This document shows, one piece after another, positions 1 through 8,504 of a DNA stretch of 64,000 bases. Under the pieces are notes generated by a model, which saw only the letters and a list, made by a program, of their open reading frames with translations, searched no databases and had not been told where the DNA came from. Within the stretch, counting starts at the first letter, position 1. Every line of letters starts with the position of its first letter. This DNA comes from Candidatus Obscuribacterales bacterium (GTDB lineage Bacteria > Cyanobacteriota > Vampirovibrionia > Obscuribacterales > Obscuribacteraceae): assembly GCA_020054205.1 (NCBI GenBank), contig JAGVLS010000010.1, positions 62,001 to 126,000 of the forward strand, read 5' to 3'. A program made the position numbers and the translations under genes.

Positions 1-326
1 ATACAAATGGCACCTGGCGGTAGCGATTTTACATCTTCGACAGATGTTTGTGGATTCATAGCAATTAAAATATCTATTTCTCTTTTTCTTGCTACCCAAC
101 CGTCTTTGTTAACACGAATAGTAAACCAAGTAGGTAATCCAGCGATATTAGAGGGAAACAGATTTTTTCCACTAACGGGAATTCCCATTTGAAATATAGC
201 TCGCATCAAAACATTGTTAGATGATTGACTACCAGAACCATTTACAGTAGCAACTTGTATAGAAAAATCATTGATAATTCGTCCCTGTTCTGTTTTTTGG
301 GCACTATTAGCAGCTAAAGTTTTCAC
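1..326 (-). CDS. korA: 2-oxoacid:ferredoxin oxidoreductase alpha subunit, 5' end only
   Basis: Partial gene running off the left edge; about 108 codons are visible. The reading begins with GTG at 326 after an AAGGA ribosome-binding site. The start reads VKTLAANSAQ, followed by NDFSIQVATVNGSGSQSSNN, then GKNLFPSNIAGLPTWFTIRV and ARKREIDILIAMN. That series is characteristic of the gamma-type domain fused in front of the alpha (pyrimidine-binding) domain in 2-oxoglutarate and related 2-oxoacid:ferredoxin oxidoreductases. The enzyme oxidatively decarboxylates a 2-oxoacid to acyl-CoA with ferredoxin as acceptor, in the cytoplasm, with a separate TPP-binding beta subunit (expected downstream, outside the window). 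The exact 2-oxoacid cannot be fixed from this fragment; 2-oxoglutarate is my best guess because of the fused gamma-alpha form. Confidence 0.8.
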   Translation of the reverse strand, partial: MKTLAANSAQKTEQGRIINDFSIQVATVNGSGSQSSNNVLMRAIFQMGIPVSGKNLFPSNIAGLPTWFTIRVNKDGWVARKREIDILIAMNPQTSVEDVKSLPPGAIC

Positions 327-343
327 TGTCCGAATCCTTATCT

Positions 344-372
344 CAGATATATATCTTATTTTAGTTTATCAA
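344..372 (-). promoter_or_regulatory. possible promoter of the oxidoreductase gene
   Basis: On the minus strand TTGATA (367-372) and TATCTG (344-349) are separated by 17 bases and lie about 20 bases upstream of the GTG at 326. It is a weak sigma70-like match read by eye. Confidence 0.3.
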
Positions 373-497
373 CTATTCTTGCATGGGGCGCGATTCTACA
401 AGATCTACTAATGTTTTGAACATGATCCGTAACTTTGCGCCTTTCAGCGCGTAGTCAAGGATTTATCAATTTAGTACAATCTAAGATTGTTGTTGGT

Positions 498-526
498 TTG
501 TGCACGTATACTGGTTAATGTATAAG
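498..526 (+). promoter_or_regulatory. possible promoter of guaD-hpt
   Basis: TTGTGC (498-503) and TATAAG (521-526) are separated by 17 bases and lie 40 bases before the guaD start. The -10 box is good and the -35 moderate. It sits in a 239-base divergent gap that holds no other gene I can see. Confidence 0.4.
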
Positions 527-565
527 TGCTCTCTCACAATGCCTCGCTTCCTGAGATAGAAAACA

Positions 566-1897
566 ATGTTGACATGTTACCGCGGACATATAATCAGCCC
601 TACAAGTGCTGGAAAATGGATTGAATTTCGGCAAGGGGCTATGGTTGTTTCTGAGGGCAAAATATTAGATATTGGTGATTGGCAAGATATTCAAAGTAGT
701 TTAAGTGCTAACGACAAAGTCATTGATTATGATAAGAACCTAATTGTGCCAGGTCTTATTGATTTACATGTCCATCTTGTGCAAATGGCAGCAGCTGGTA
801 AATGGGGTGTTACTCTTCTTGACTGGCTTAACGATTATATTTTTCCTGCCGAAATTAAGTTTAAGAAACATGATCATGCAAAGCGATTAGCTAAATGGTT
901 TTTTTTAGAATTAGCTAAAAATGGTACAACGCTTGCCTGTGTTTTAAACACTATCCATCAAGAAGCAACAGATATTGCTTTTGAGTCTGCTCAATCAATG
1001 GGCAATCGTGTAATTATGGGACAAAATTTGATGGATGTGAATTCTCCAGATGAGCTAACTGTGCCTTGCAATGAAGCATTGAAACAAACCGAAGAATTAT
1101 GCAAAAAATGGCATGGCGCTGATAATAATCGTATTCTGTATGCATTTACACCTAGATTTGCTCCTACTTGTTCAATGCAACTTCTAAGTGGTGCTGCTGA
1201 TTTGAAACTTAAATATCCTGGTACTTATATTCACACACACTTAGCTGAAAATCTGGCGGAATTAGAACTAGTCAAAAAAATATTTCCCCAAAACCGTAGT
1301 TATGTAGATGTATATAAATCAGCAGGGCTTTTAGGAAAAAATAGTTTATTTGCTCACTCTATATATCTAGATGAAAAAGATATTTTAGAGTTGTCTCAAT
1401 CTGGTTCGGCAATAGCGCATTGTCCTAGTTCAAACTTTTTTTTAAAAAGTGGAGTTTTTCCCATTGAACGAATAAATAAAGCCAATATTGCTGTGGGCTT
1501 AGGTTCTGATGTAGCAGCGGGAGTAGAATTATCTATTTTTAAGGCAATGAAAGATGCTGTTTATATACAACCCAGTCAATGGATATCACCCAAGGAGTGT
1601 TTTTACTTTGCTACCCTGGGTGCTGCTCGTGCGGTTAACTTGGATCACTTAATTGGTAGTTTGGAACACGGCAAAGATGCTGATTTTATAGTTTTAGATC
1701 CAGCTTTGAAATCAAGCATAACTGATGATCTTTTGGATCATCAGTTGGATGATATTTTATCAGGACTAGTTTATTTAGGTGATGATCGGATAGTATCAGC
1801 CACATACGTGCGTGGAAAATGTATTTATGAGCAAGAAAAGTTTGAAACATTACAAAAGACTGATTATTTTTCCAAAGCTGAATTAAGGAGGCATTAG
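566..1897 (+). CDS. guaD: guanine deaminase (amidohydrolase)
   Basis: 443 residues, the usual length for bacterial guanine deaminase, which hydrolyses guanine to xanthine and ammonia in purine salvage and catabolism. The metal ligands of the amidohydrolase barrel are visible: H68 and H70 in DLHVHLVQ, H225 in THLAEN, H264 in FAHS and D315 in GLGSD. The segment GVTLLDWLNDYIFPAE around residues 81-96 corresponds to the 'LLEWLN.YTFP.E' signature that separates guanine deaminases from other amidohydrolases. The gene ends two bases before hpt, so the two form a purine-salvage operon. No signal peptide; cytosolic. Confidence 0.9.
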   Translation: MLTCYRGHIISPTSAGKWIEFRQGAMVVSEGKILDIGDWQDIQSSLSANDKVIDYDKNLIVPGLIDLHVHLVQMAAAGKWGVTLLDWLNDYIFPAEIKFKKHDHAKRLAKWFFLELAKNGTTLACVLNTIHQEATDIAFESAQSMGNRVIMGQNLMDVNSPDELTVPCNEALKQTEELCKKWHGADNNRILYAFTPRFAPTCSMQLLSGAADLKLKYPGTYIHTHLAENLAELELVKKIFPQNRSYVDVYKSAGLLGKNSLFAHSIYLDEKDILELSQSGSAIAHCPSSNFFLKSGVFPIERINKANIAVGLGSDVAAGVELSIFKAMKDAVYIQPSQWISPKECFYFATLGAARAVNLDHLIGSLEHGKDADFIVLDPALKSSITDDLLDHQLDDILSGLVYLGDDRIVSATYVRGKCIYEQEKFETLQKTDYFSKAELRRH

Positions 1898-1899
1898 AA

Positions 1900-2496
1900 A
1901 TGAACGTTGACTTGGTTAAAAGGCTTTATAAGCCCAACCAAAATAAACCAACAGAAGCGCAAATAAAACAGCTTTACTCACAAGATGTGGTGAGAAAGCG
2001 TATCTCTGAAATGGGAAAAGAAATTAGTAAAGATATCGGACAATGTGAACGACCTGTTGTTATAGGCGTAATGAAAGGAGCAATATTATTCCTTGCTGAT
2101 TTATTGCGCAATATCGAATGTCGCGATCCGCTACAAATTGAATTTGTTCGTTTATCTAGTTATGGTAGTGCCACTGAAAGTTCTGGTTCTGTGCAAACAC
2201 CCTATTTGGATTTACCAAATATTGCTCACAGACACATTCTTGTTGTAGAAGACATAATAGATTCCGGTCGAACTGCTAAATTTTTCATGGATTATTTGAA
2301 AGAACAATTTGATCCAGCTAGTTTAAGATTAGCTGCTTTACTTGATAAACCATCGAGACGAGTAATTGATGTTAATGTTGATTACGTAGGATTTACTATA
2401 GAAGATCTCTTTATTGTTGGTTATGGTTTAGATTATGCTGAACAATTTAGAGAATTACCATTTTTGGGCGAGTTGGTAAATTTTGATGCGAGCTAA
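1900..2496 (+). CDS. hpt: hypoxanthine (guanine) phosphoribosyltransferase
   Basis: 198 residues. It transfers the phosphoribosyl group of PRPP to hypoxanthine or guanine to make IMP or GMP. The PRPP-binding loop VVEDIIDSGRTA at residues 115-126 has the acidic pair E117-D118, and VIGVMKGAILFLADL (54-68) and SYGS with its flexible loop (87-100) are typical of the family. The aromatic/Asp C-terminal motif DYVGFTIEDLFIVGYGLDY is present. A ribosome-binding site AAGGAGG lies in the end of guaD, with two bases between the genes. Guanine can thus be either salvaged here or deaminated by the upstream enzyme. Confidence 0.92.
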   Translation: MNVDLVKRLYKPNQNKPTEAQIKQLYSQDVVRKRISEMGKEISKDIGQCERPVVIGVMKGAILFLADLLRNIECRDPLQIEFVRLSSYGSATESSGSVQTPYLDLPNIAHRHILVVEDIIDSGRTAKFFMDYLKEQFDPASLRLAALLDKPSRRVIDVNVDYVGFTIEDLFIVGYGLDYAEQFRELPFLGELVNFDAS

Positions 2497-3112
2497 TTTT
2501 GTTCTTGTTTTATTTTTTTTAAATGTATGTTTTTGTTCCTTGACTGCTTCAGCTGATGAAATAAGTAATGAAAAAAGGACATTACTTAAAGGCGGCATTA
2601 AAGGAGCAGCCCTTAAGACAGAAGATGGACTTATACAAATTGGTGAAACTGCTCAATTTGCTAGCGAAATTAGTACAAGAGTGGTTCAGGAAGCAACACG
2701 TAAAGATACTGTGGTATTTCGCGGGCCTAATTTAGTAGGCAATAGTGTAATACCTTGGGTCGGTGGTGATGGTGGAGTACTGAAATTTGGTGATTTACCA
2801 ATTAGGCGTAATATATTGAATAAATTAGTGAATAATATTGATGAAACATTCCTATCTTTAAATAGTCAAATAGATGCGCTTATTCTGCCAGAAATAGATG
2901 ATCCTTCAATTATGCTTACTTGGAATAAACTAAAAGAAAAACGCTCAGAAATAGAAACTCATATTGCTGAATTGAAAGAATTATCTAGTGCAAAAAAGTT
3001 AGTTAATCGTGAAATTGGTCGTGAAGCTCTAGCAATTTATGATGGTATGTCTGTTTTGTCTAAATTATCTAGCCAATTATTTGAAATTATAAGTGCTAAT
3101 CAAAGCAAATAG
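2486..3112 (+). CDS. exported protein of unknown function
   Basis: About 208 residues. I place the start at the ATG at 2486; a TTG three bases earlier also opens the frame. It overlaps the end of hpt by 11 bases and is probably translationally coupled to it. The first 22 residues form a signal peptide (hydrophobic LVLFFLNVCFCSLTASADE), so the product is exported. The rest is hydrophilic with a predicted helical, coiled-coil-like C-terminal half (around 115-205). I do not recognise a domain. The position in the purine-salvage operon does not by itself reveal a function. It converges on the next gene with two bases between stop codons. Confidence 0.65.
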   Translation: MRANFVLVLFFLNVCFCSLTASADEISNEKRTLLKGGIKGAALKTEDGLIQIGETAQFASEISTRVVQEATRKDTVVFRGPNLVGNSVIPWVGGDGGVLKFGDLPIRRNILNKLVNNIDETFLSLNSQIDALILPEIDDPSIMLTWNKLKEKRSEIETHIAELKELSSAKKLVNREIGREALAIYDGMSVLSKLSSQLFEIISANQSK

Positions 3113-3114
3113 TA

Positions 3115-4740
3115 TTATTTATTGTCGGCAATCTTGTATAAATAAAATTTACCGTAATGTGCAATTAAAGTAGGCGTCGCTGAAAGCCAAGATAATTGAG
3201 GTAATACATCTCTGTGTAACAAAAACATGCGATTGTTTGGATTTCGGATAAGGTATTCTTTCAATTCATTTTGGTTTTTAAGCAAATTTGTTTTTCTTTC
3301 CAAATAAAAACTAGCTACTGGAATACCGGTAGTAATAAAAGCTAAATTAGCATCATATTTTTTTGTTTCAGAAATTATTTGCATCAAATTTGCTTGCTTG
3401 CTTTCCGAAAAATATGAAATGCCCAAAATTGCAATTATTCCTGAGGATAAACAGGAACAAACAAGGAAGTATCTTTGTATGGTTTGGATTTTTACTTTGC
3501 TGAAATGATAAAGAGCAATAAAAATTGTGAGTGTAATACTTGTGGAAGCAACGGCAATTTGTAATGGCAATATTTTTTTCTCATCATGACCAATAAAAAA
3601 TGATCCTATAAAAGCCACAATACTGATTAAAGTTAGTATATATGCAGGATAAACAACAGGCTTTATTGATTTAAGCCTTATTTGGCTATCTATAAATAAT
3701 CCAATTAAAATTATAATTGGGGGTATTGCAGGTAATAAATATGTTGAATGTCTCGTAGGTACTGAGCTAACAATTGAAAATACGATAATAAACCAGCAAA
3801 GAGCAAACAATAAAAATTTTGTTCTTCTTGTAGCTTGTTTGCGATTTCCCCATGCTTTTCTTGTGCTTGTTAATATAAATGGTAAAAATAATGACCAGGG
3901 CATAATACCGCCCAGTAAAACAGGAAAATAATACCACCAAGGATTTTGATGATTGACAGTTCCTGATGCTCTGCCAATATTTTGTTTGAGAAAAAAGTCT
4001 TGTGTAAAAGCACCATCAGTTGCTTGATGAACCAAAACGTACCAAGGTACTGTAATTACCAAAAAAATTAATAGTCCTTTTATAGGCTTAAGACTTAGAA
4101 TGTTTTGGAAAAATTGTTTTTGGGAAATAGAAGTAATTGCAAAATAAAGCAATAATGTTGCTCCAGCCACAATCACTGGAAATGGGCCTTTGGTTAAAGC
4201 CGCTAAGGCTAAACTGCAATAAGCAATGTATAAATTACTTGTTTGTTTATTAATTATGAAAGCATGGAAATTTAAAAGTGCAACTGAAAGAAAAAGGGTA
4301 AGAGGCATATCAGTAAGACATAAATGTCCAATTACTAAAAATAATGGACTAACTGCTAACATAGAGGCAACAATAAAGCCTGCTCTTGGTGATATTGTTT
4401 TTTTTATGGCGTAAAAGACAGCTAATACAGTACTTGCTGCTGCCAGTGCGGCAGGCAAACGAGCAGCAAATTCATTTATGCCGAAAATTTTATAAGAGGC
4501 AATTATTAACCAGAAAGTAAGAATTGGTTTTTCATACCATTGTTCATAATATAAATAAGGAACTAAATACGATTTTAGTTCAAACATTTCTCGTGCGGCT
4601 TCGCAATAATAACCTTCACTAGGGTTTATCATGTGAGGAGTGCTTATCGTGGACGGAAAAAAGATAAGACATAATAATACTAATATTGTTATGTCTAGGT
4701 ATTTATATGAAAAAAATGAATTTTGATTTTGTTTGAGCAT
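3115..4740 (-). CDS. GT39/ArnT-like membrane glycosyltransferase
   Basis: 541 residues with a dozen or so hydrophobic segments. The N-terminus after the first membrane segment reads INPSEGYYCEAAREMF and then YYEQWYEKPILTFWLI, and FAARLPAALAA follows. This is the layout of the GT-C fold glycosyltransferases of family 39 (ArnT, PMT-like), which move a sugar from a polyprenyl-phosphate carrier to lipid A or another envelope acceptor at the outer face of the inner membrane. The acidic residue of the first periplasmic loop is present (SE). There is no clear Shine-Dalgarno before the ATG at 4740. The acceptor and donor cannot be told from the sequence. Confidence 0.8.
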   Translation of the reverse strand: MLKQNQNSFFSYKYLDITILVLLCLIFFPSTISTPHMINPSEGYYCEAAREMFELKSYLVPYLYYEQWYEKPILTFWLIIASYKIFGINEFAARLPAALAAASTVLAVFYAIKKTISPRAGFIVASMLAVSPLFLVIGHLCLTDMPLTLFLSVALLNFHAFIINKQTSNLYIAYCSLALAALTKGPFPVIVAGATLLLYFAITSISQKQFFQNILSLKPIKGLLIFLVITVPWYVLVHQATDGAFTQDFFLKQNIGRASGTVNHQNPWWYYFPVLLGGIMPWSLFLPFILTSTRKAWGNRKQATRRTKFLLFALCWFIIVFSIVSSVPTRHSTYLLPAIPPIIILIGLFIDSQIRLKSIKPVVYPAYILTLISIVAFIGSFFIGHDEKKILPLQIAVASTSITLTIFIALYHFSKVKIQTIQRYFLVCSCLSSGIIAILGISYFSESKQANLMQIISETKKYDANLAFITTGIPVASFYLERKTNLLKNQNELKEYLIRNPNNRMFLLHRDVLPQLSWLSATPTLIAHYGKFYLYKIADNK

Positions 4741-4757
4741 TGGAAACAGATTTATTG

Positions 4758-4970
4758 CTACGGAGATATTGTCTGCAAACGATTAGATATTATTGAGCGG
4801 TAAGAGTTTAGCATATGTCTATAAAGACGTTTAAGCGGTAAACCATCTTGAGAAGTTAAACAGAGAAGAAAAATACCTCTTTTCCTCTCTGTCATCGACA
4901 AATGTTTGCATTGTCTCCCCATACAAACATTTGGAACTTTATTTAACCGACAGTTTACGCATATAGCCAT
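4758..4970 (-). CDS. small cysteine-containing ORF
   Basis: 70 codons lying just upstream of the glycosyltransferase. It starts inside the end of the 71-codon ORF on the same strand (overlap 4939-4970), so translation could be coupled. The N-terminus has CVNC, then CMGRQC, spaced like a small zinc-binding knuckle, and the remainder is basic. No family recognised. Its own ribosome-binding site is weak, so it may not be a real gene. Confidence 0.35.
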   Translation of the reverse strand: MAICVNCRLNKVPNVCMGRQCKHLSMTERKRGIFLLCLTSQDGLPLKRLYRHMLNSYRSIISNRLQTISP

Positions 4971-5154
4971 ATCCAGTTAATTTGTACTTTGGTGGGACAA
5001 TCGCTAGTATTTCTTTTTTAGGCAAATCAATAATTTGTAAGGACAAATTCTTGGACTTTGGTATAGGTGCGTAAGAATATTTGACTTTATTAGGTAAATG
5101 ATTTCTTATTTCATGTAGATTAATACAGGCTTTTGCTTTCTCTAAAAATTTCAT
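4939..5154 (-). CDS. small basic protein of unknown function
   Basis: 71 codons with an ideal GGAGG ribosome-binding site 8 bases before the ATG at 5154, the best argument that it is translated. The product is basic with no signal peptide or membrane segment (MKFLEKAKACINLHEIRNHL at the start). No family recognised. Its Shine-Dalgarno can pair with a CCTCC further upstream in the leader (see the hairpin at 5162-5201). Confidence 0.45.
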   Translation of the reverse strand: MKFLEKAKACINLHEIRNHLPNKVKYSYAPIPKSKNLSLQIIDLPKKEILAIVPPKYKLTGYGYMRKLSVK

Positions 5155-5161
5155 CTTATTT

Positions 5162-5201
5162 CCTCCAATATGTCGCTATTACTTATTACGTAATTTGGAG
5201 G
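5162..5201 (-). promoter_or_regulatory. leader hairpin that can hide the ribosome-binding site
   Basis: CCTCCAA (5162-5168) and TTGGAGG (5195-5201) are perfect 7-base inverted arms. In the minus-strand transcript the second arm to be made is UUGGAGG, which contains the complete Shine-Dalgarno of the 71-codon ORF, and the first arm is its exact complement. The 26-base loop contains the smaller palindrome ATTACGTAAT. A folded leader would block translation initiation. Confidence 0.45.
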
Positions 5202-5330
5202 CAAAAAGTTCAATTAATCTTTAGCTAGAATCAATACCTCTTCTTATTAATAGGGATGTTTTATTGAATGAAATCTTTTACAATGGATGTAAAGCGTTCG
5301 ATTGATTTTGGGATCTTGTAGTATTAATTC

Positions 5331-6815
5331 ATGCCTTTGACTCCACACATCCAATTAATAGTAATTAGCGGTTGTTTTGCAGCCTTTATTGCTTTGCCTG
5401 TATTTGCAGACAAAGAATCTCAAGTAGCTATTTCAACTATTGCTGGTAATCCTGTATTGCATGGCGGAGCATCAGTTGAACGTAATTTGTGGAGCAAGCT
5501 TTATGATTCTGGCAATAAAGCTTTGAATGAACGGTTATATGCTATAGCTGAGCACAAAATATTAGCGTGCTTAAAAGAATTACAAAGAACAGGAGCAAGA
5601 GATAATCGGCTAGCGCTAGCGAGAAAATCTTTGGCTGAAATTTATATAGCTACTGAAAGATATTCGCAAGCTGAGCGCATACTTAATTCATCAGTTGGTG
5701 ATATTGAAAGATTTTTTGGTGCCCGCTCGAAGTTAACTGCTGATTATTATAATGATCTGGCGAAAAGTTTAGTTTGTCAAGGAAAAAATAAAAAAGCAGA
5801 AGAATATTGTGACCGTGCTCTAAAAATACGTACAGCTTTATTTGGTGGACGCCATCATGATGTTGGGCTTAGTTATAAAACAAGAGCTTTGATATTAACT
5901 AAGGAAGGCTGGTTTGACGAAGCAAAAGACTATTACCAAAAAGCATTATTAATACTGAAAGCTGAACCTGGATATGAACAAATGGATTATGCAGATGCCT
6001 TAGACGGTATGGGCATAGTTTTGCGCAATGAAGGTAATAGTCTAGAGGCGAAACAATATTTTCTAGAAGCACATGCTATTAAAGAAAAAGCTATTAAATT
6101 AAATGTTTCAGCTAATCAAAAAGGGCTTGTTCGTTTTACTTGGCGTGAAGGTGTTTCTGATTCTAAACAAGTTTATGATTCTGCCTATCCTTTAAAGTAT
6201 ATGGTTATTGATGGAGTAAGAGTAGCGGCAACCGTGGTGCGTAGTGAACATTTGGTTGCTTGTTTAGTTTCAATTGCTAATTGTAAAAAAGAGGGTGCTG
6301 AGATTGGTGTTGGACCTGTATCATTGCAAGAATTATTGCCAAAACAAAGATATTTAGCATATATTGATCCAGGCATTTTAGATTTGCCCTTGGAAGAACA
6401 GCATATAGTTACTCTCACCTGGCGCAGGCATTGGCTAAATCATATTCAAAAAACACGCATAATTCCTGGCTATATCGCCCACGGTGCATTGGATCCTGAT
6501 AATTTCTTTGGCAATAATGTTTTTGGGCAATATGGGAATTGGGGTATTGCTCCCAGAGAAAAACCACCAGTTGTAACAAGAGAACAATATTTTCAAGCTA
6601 AAAGAGAATTTGATCTAGACCCTGAAACAAATCAAGTTGATCCAGTAGATTATTTAACTGGTAGTGCGTTGGAGTATAGACCTGTGTTTATAGAGGCTGG
6701 AGATGCTCGTACTGGATTTATATTTTTTCAACATGAGCGTTTTGATAAAGCATGTTTGCGAGTCTCTGTTGGAAACACGATTGTGGAATTTCCTTTTAAA
6801 GCCCTGCCTAATTAA
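5331..6815 (+). CDS. exported TPR protein with unknown C-terminal domain
   Basis: 494 residues. A signal peptide covers about residues 1-26 (GCFAAFIALPVFA then cleavage). Residues of roughly 55-260 form tetratricopeptide repeats of the kinesin-light-chain spacing (for example YNDLAKSLVCQGKNKKAEEY and DALDGMGIVLRNEGNSLEA). The C-terminal half, about 265-490, is a separate beta-rich region with no family I recognise. TPRs form scaffolds for protein-protein contacts, so an envelope assembly or sensing role is possible but not shown. It is a single gene followed by a promoter for the next operon. Confidence 0.75.
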   Translation: MPLTPHIQLIVISGCFAAFIALPVFADKESQVAISTIAGNPVLHGGASVERNLWSKLYDSGNKALNERLYAIAEHKILACLKELQRTGARDNRLALARKSLAEIYIATERYSQAERILNSSVGDIERFFGARSKLTADYYNDLAKSLVCQGKNKKAEEYCDRALKIRTALFGGRHHDVGLSYKTRALILTKEGWFDEAKDYYQKALLILKAEPGYEQMDYADALDGMGIVLRNEGNSLEAKQYFLEAHAIKEKAIKLNVSANQKGLVRFTWREGVSDSKQVYDSAYPLKYMVIDGVRVAATVVRSEHLVACLVSIANCKKEGAEIGVGPVSLQELLPKQRYLAYIDPGILDLPLEEQHIVTLTWRRHWLNHIQKTRIIPGYIAHGALDPDNFFGNNVFGQYGNWGIAPREKPPVVTREQYFQAKREFDLDPETNQVDPVDYLTGSALEYRPVFIEAGDARTGFIFFQHERFDKACLRVSVGNTIVEFPFKALPN

Positions 6816-6855
6816 AAGCATATTATAGATTGTAAATTGTCGGCAAAACGGAGTG

Positions 6856-6905
6856 TTGTCAATTGGTAAAATTTGGTTGACAAGCTGGGTTGGAATGTTT
6901 TTACT
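6856..6905 (+). promoter_or_regulatory. promoter with overlapping inverted-repeat operator
   Basis: TTGACA (6877-6882) and TTTACT (6900-6905), 17 bases apart, form a promoter with a perfect -35 box about 38 bases before the TTG start at 6943. TTGTCAA (6856-6862) and TTGACAA (6877-6883) are perfect inverted heptamers with centres 21 bases apart, two helical turns, the second covering the -35 box. This looks like an operator. Confidence 0.45.
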
Positions 6906-6942
6906 AAGGGAATAAAAATAATGTTTGATAGGAGAATAATTC

Positions 6943-7260
6943 TTGATTATCTTCAAGAAATATTTTTGGATAATGGCCGTTTCACTGGTCTTTTTAATTG
7001 GCCAAAGCCAGGTCTTGGCTCAAGATTATAATTGGCTTTCTCATTATGAGGCAGCTGAGAAAGCATATGCTAATCAAAACTTGTTGGAAGCAAAAAAAAT
7101 GTTTATTGTTGCGCTCAAAGAAGCTAATAAATGTAATCAACGTGATTTACTTGCACAAAAATTAGAAGGATTAGCTCATAATTACGAAGCTCAAGACAAA
7201 AAACATTTGGCAGAACCTTTGTATAAACTTTTAAAAAAAATTCGCTTTATGTTTCACTAA
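6943..7260 (+). CDS. small exported TPR-like protein
   Basis: 105 residues starting with TTG, supported by GGAG at 6931-6934 (8 bases upstream). Residues 1-26 form a signal peptide ending near SQVLAQ. The mature part carries about two TPR-type helical hairpins ([20 protein letters not shown], then a second starting at [15 protein letters not shown]). It lies 7 bases before the response regulator and is probably cotranscribed with it, which suggests a periplasmic partner in the same response, though this is only context. Confidence 0.6.
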   Translation: MIIFKKYFWIMAVSLVFLIGQSQVLAQDYNWLSHYEAAEKAYANQNLLEAKKMFIVALKEANKCNQRDLLAQKLEGLAHNYEAQDKKHLAEPLYKLLKKIRFMFH

Positions 7261-7267
7261 AATTAGT

Positions 7268-7948
7268 ATGATATTAGTTATGGAAAATGCTCCTCCAGTT
7301 ACCATATTTATAGTTGAAGACCATGAAATTACTAGAATTGGTCTTAGGTTATTGCTGGAAAATATGCCTGGTTATTCTGTAATTGGGGAATCAACCGATG
7401 GTAAACAAGCAATCAAGCAAGTATTAGAATTTAAGCCGAATGTAGTAATTATGGATGTTGGCTTAACTTCAATGGATGGAATTAGTGCTACCAAAGAAAT
7501 TAAAGCTAAGGCACAAAATATAAAAGTAATTATGTTTACTTCTCATGATAATGATGAGGACATATTTGCCTCTTTTGCTGCTGGTGCGGATGGTTATTGT
7601 TTAAAAGACACACCTGGCAATAGTTTAATTATGGCAATTAATGCTGTTATTACTGGAGCTGGTTGGCTTGATCCAGGAATTGCTACACGTGTATTGTCTC
7701 ATTGTTCTGATGCTAGAGATAAAGCAATGCCTTCAAATAAAGAACCAGTATTAAATTTCCCGCTTTCAGATAGAGAAATGGAAGTATTAAGGCTAGTGGT
7801 TGAAGGACTAGGTAATCAGGAAATTGCCCATAAATTATGTTTGAGCGTAGAAACTGTTAAAACTCATATGCGCCATATAATGGAAAAATTATCTGTTTCA
7901 GATAGAACGCAAGCGGCAGTCAAAGCTTTAAAAGCAGGTTTAGTTTAG
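7268..7948 (+). CDS. NarL/FixJ-family response regulator
   Basis: 226 residues (or 222 from the ATG at 7280). The receiver domain (about 11-130) has the acidic pair E17-D18, phospho-acceptor D63 (VVIMDVGL), T91-S92 and K113. A LuxR-type helix-turn-helix follows at about 163-224 ([18 protein letters not shown], then [17 protein letters not shown]). It is therefore a DNA-binding transcription factor activated by phosphorylation. No histidine kinase is adjacent, so it is an orphan within this window. NarL-type proteins bind inverted heptamers, and an inverted heptamer pair lies in the promoter at 6856-6883, so autoregulation is possible. Confidence 0.9.
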   Translation: MILVMENAPPVTIFIVEDHEITRIGLRLLLENMPGYSVIGESTDGKQAIKQVLEFKPNVVIMDVGLTSMDGISATKEIKAKAQNIKVIMFTSHDNDEDIFASFAAGADGYCLKDTPGNSLIMAINAVITGAGWLDPGIATRVLSHCSDARDKAMPSNKEPVLNFPLSDREMEVLRLVVEGLGNQEIAHKLCLSVETVKTHMRHIMEKLSVSDRTQAAVKALKAGLV

Positions 7949-7970
7949 GGCAGTTTGATTAAATATTAAA

Positions 7971-8012
7971 ATATCCCCTATTAGTGTTAGTCTTCCCCCA
8001 TTAGGGGTATAT
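7971..8012 (+). promoter_or_regulatory. inverted repeat after the response regulator
   Basis: ATATCCCCTA (7971-7980) is matched by TAGGGGTATAT (8002-8012); the CCCCTA/TAGGGG core is exact. The spacer contains a second run of five C and no T-tract follows, so an operator or weak terminator are both possible. Confidence 0.3.
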
Positions 8013-8074
8013 CTGACAATGTTCGCAATTATTTGATTTGTTGGTTTCTTTGTCTTGGACAAAATAGGAAGGAT

Positions 8075-8383
8075 ATGAATATTAACCAAGTTTTGGAACT
8101 AGGAATTACTGCTTATAGAGAAGGTAATTATACAGCTGCTGCTGAATATTTTAATCAAGTTTTAGATGAAGATAGTGGTGAAATGCTCGCTAGATTATAT
8201 TTAGGTATGAGCTATTATGGCTCTGGTGAGCTTGATTATGCGCAAAACGTTTTTAAATATTTAAAAAAATATGCTATTGATGAACAATTAAAAGTTAAAG
8301 CCAATTTTGCCCTTACTGAAATTGAAAAAGATATTAAATGTTCTCATGAAAGTAAGTCGGAAAGCCTATTAGCTGCAAGTTAA
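8075..8383 (+). CDS. small cytoplasmic TPR protein
   Basis: 102 residues from the ATG at 8075, chosen because AGGAAGG lies just before it; a longer reading from a TTG at 8033 would add 14 unlikely residues. The product consists mainly of TPR helices (ELGITAYREGNYTAAAEYF and ARLYLGMSYYGSGELDYAQN). No signal peptide. It sits between the response regulator and the giant RHS-like gene. A role as an adaptor is a guess from the fold. Confidence 0.7.
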   Translation: MNINQVLELGITAYREGNYTAAAEYFNQVLDEDSGEMLARLYLGMSYYGSGELDYAQNVFKYLKKYAIDEQLKVKANFALTEIEKDIKCSHESKSESLLAAS

Positions 8384-8388
8384 TTTGA

Positions 8389-8409
8389 CAAGGCAATAAA
8401 TATTGCTTG
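8389..8409 (+). terminator. hairpin after the small TPR gene
   Basis: CAAGGCAATA and TATTGCTTG form an almost perfect palindrome with an AA loop, six bases after the stop codon at 8383. A TATTATTAG stretch follows rather than a pure T run, so this is a weak or atypical terminator. Confidence 0.3.
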
Positions 8410-8449
8410 TATTATTAGTAATCAGGGCTAGGTGATAATGTAGATTGCC

Positions 8450-8470
8450 TGTACCCCATCTATGGGTACA
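8450..8470 (+). promoter_or_regulatory. inverted repeat upstream of the giant gene
   Basis: TGTACCC (8450-8456) and GGGTACA (8464-8470) are perfect 7-base arms around a 7-base spacer, 34 bases before the ATG at 8505. It could be an operator or a leader hairpin. Confidence 0.35.
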
Positions 8471-8504
8471 AAAATATGGGCAATACATAAACTAGGATAT
8501 TATC

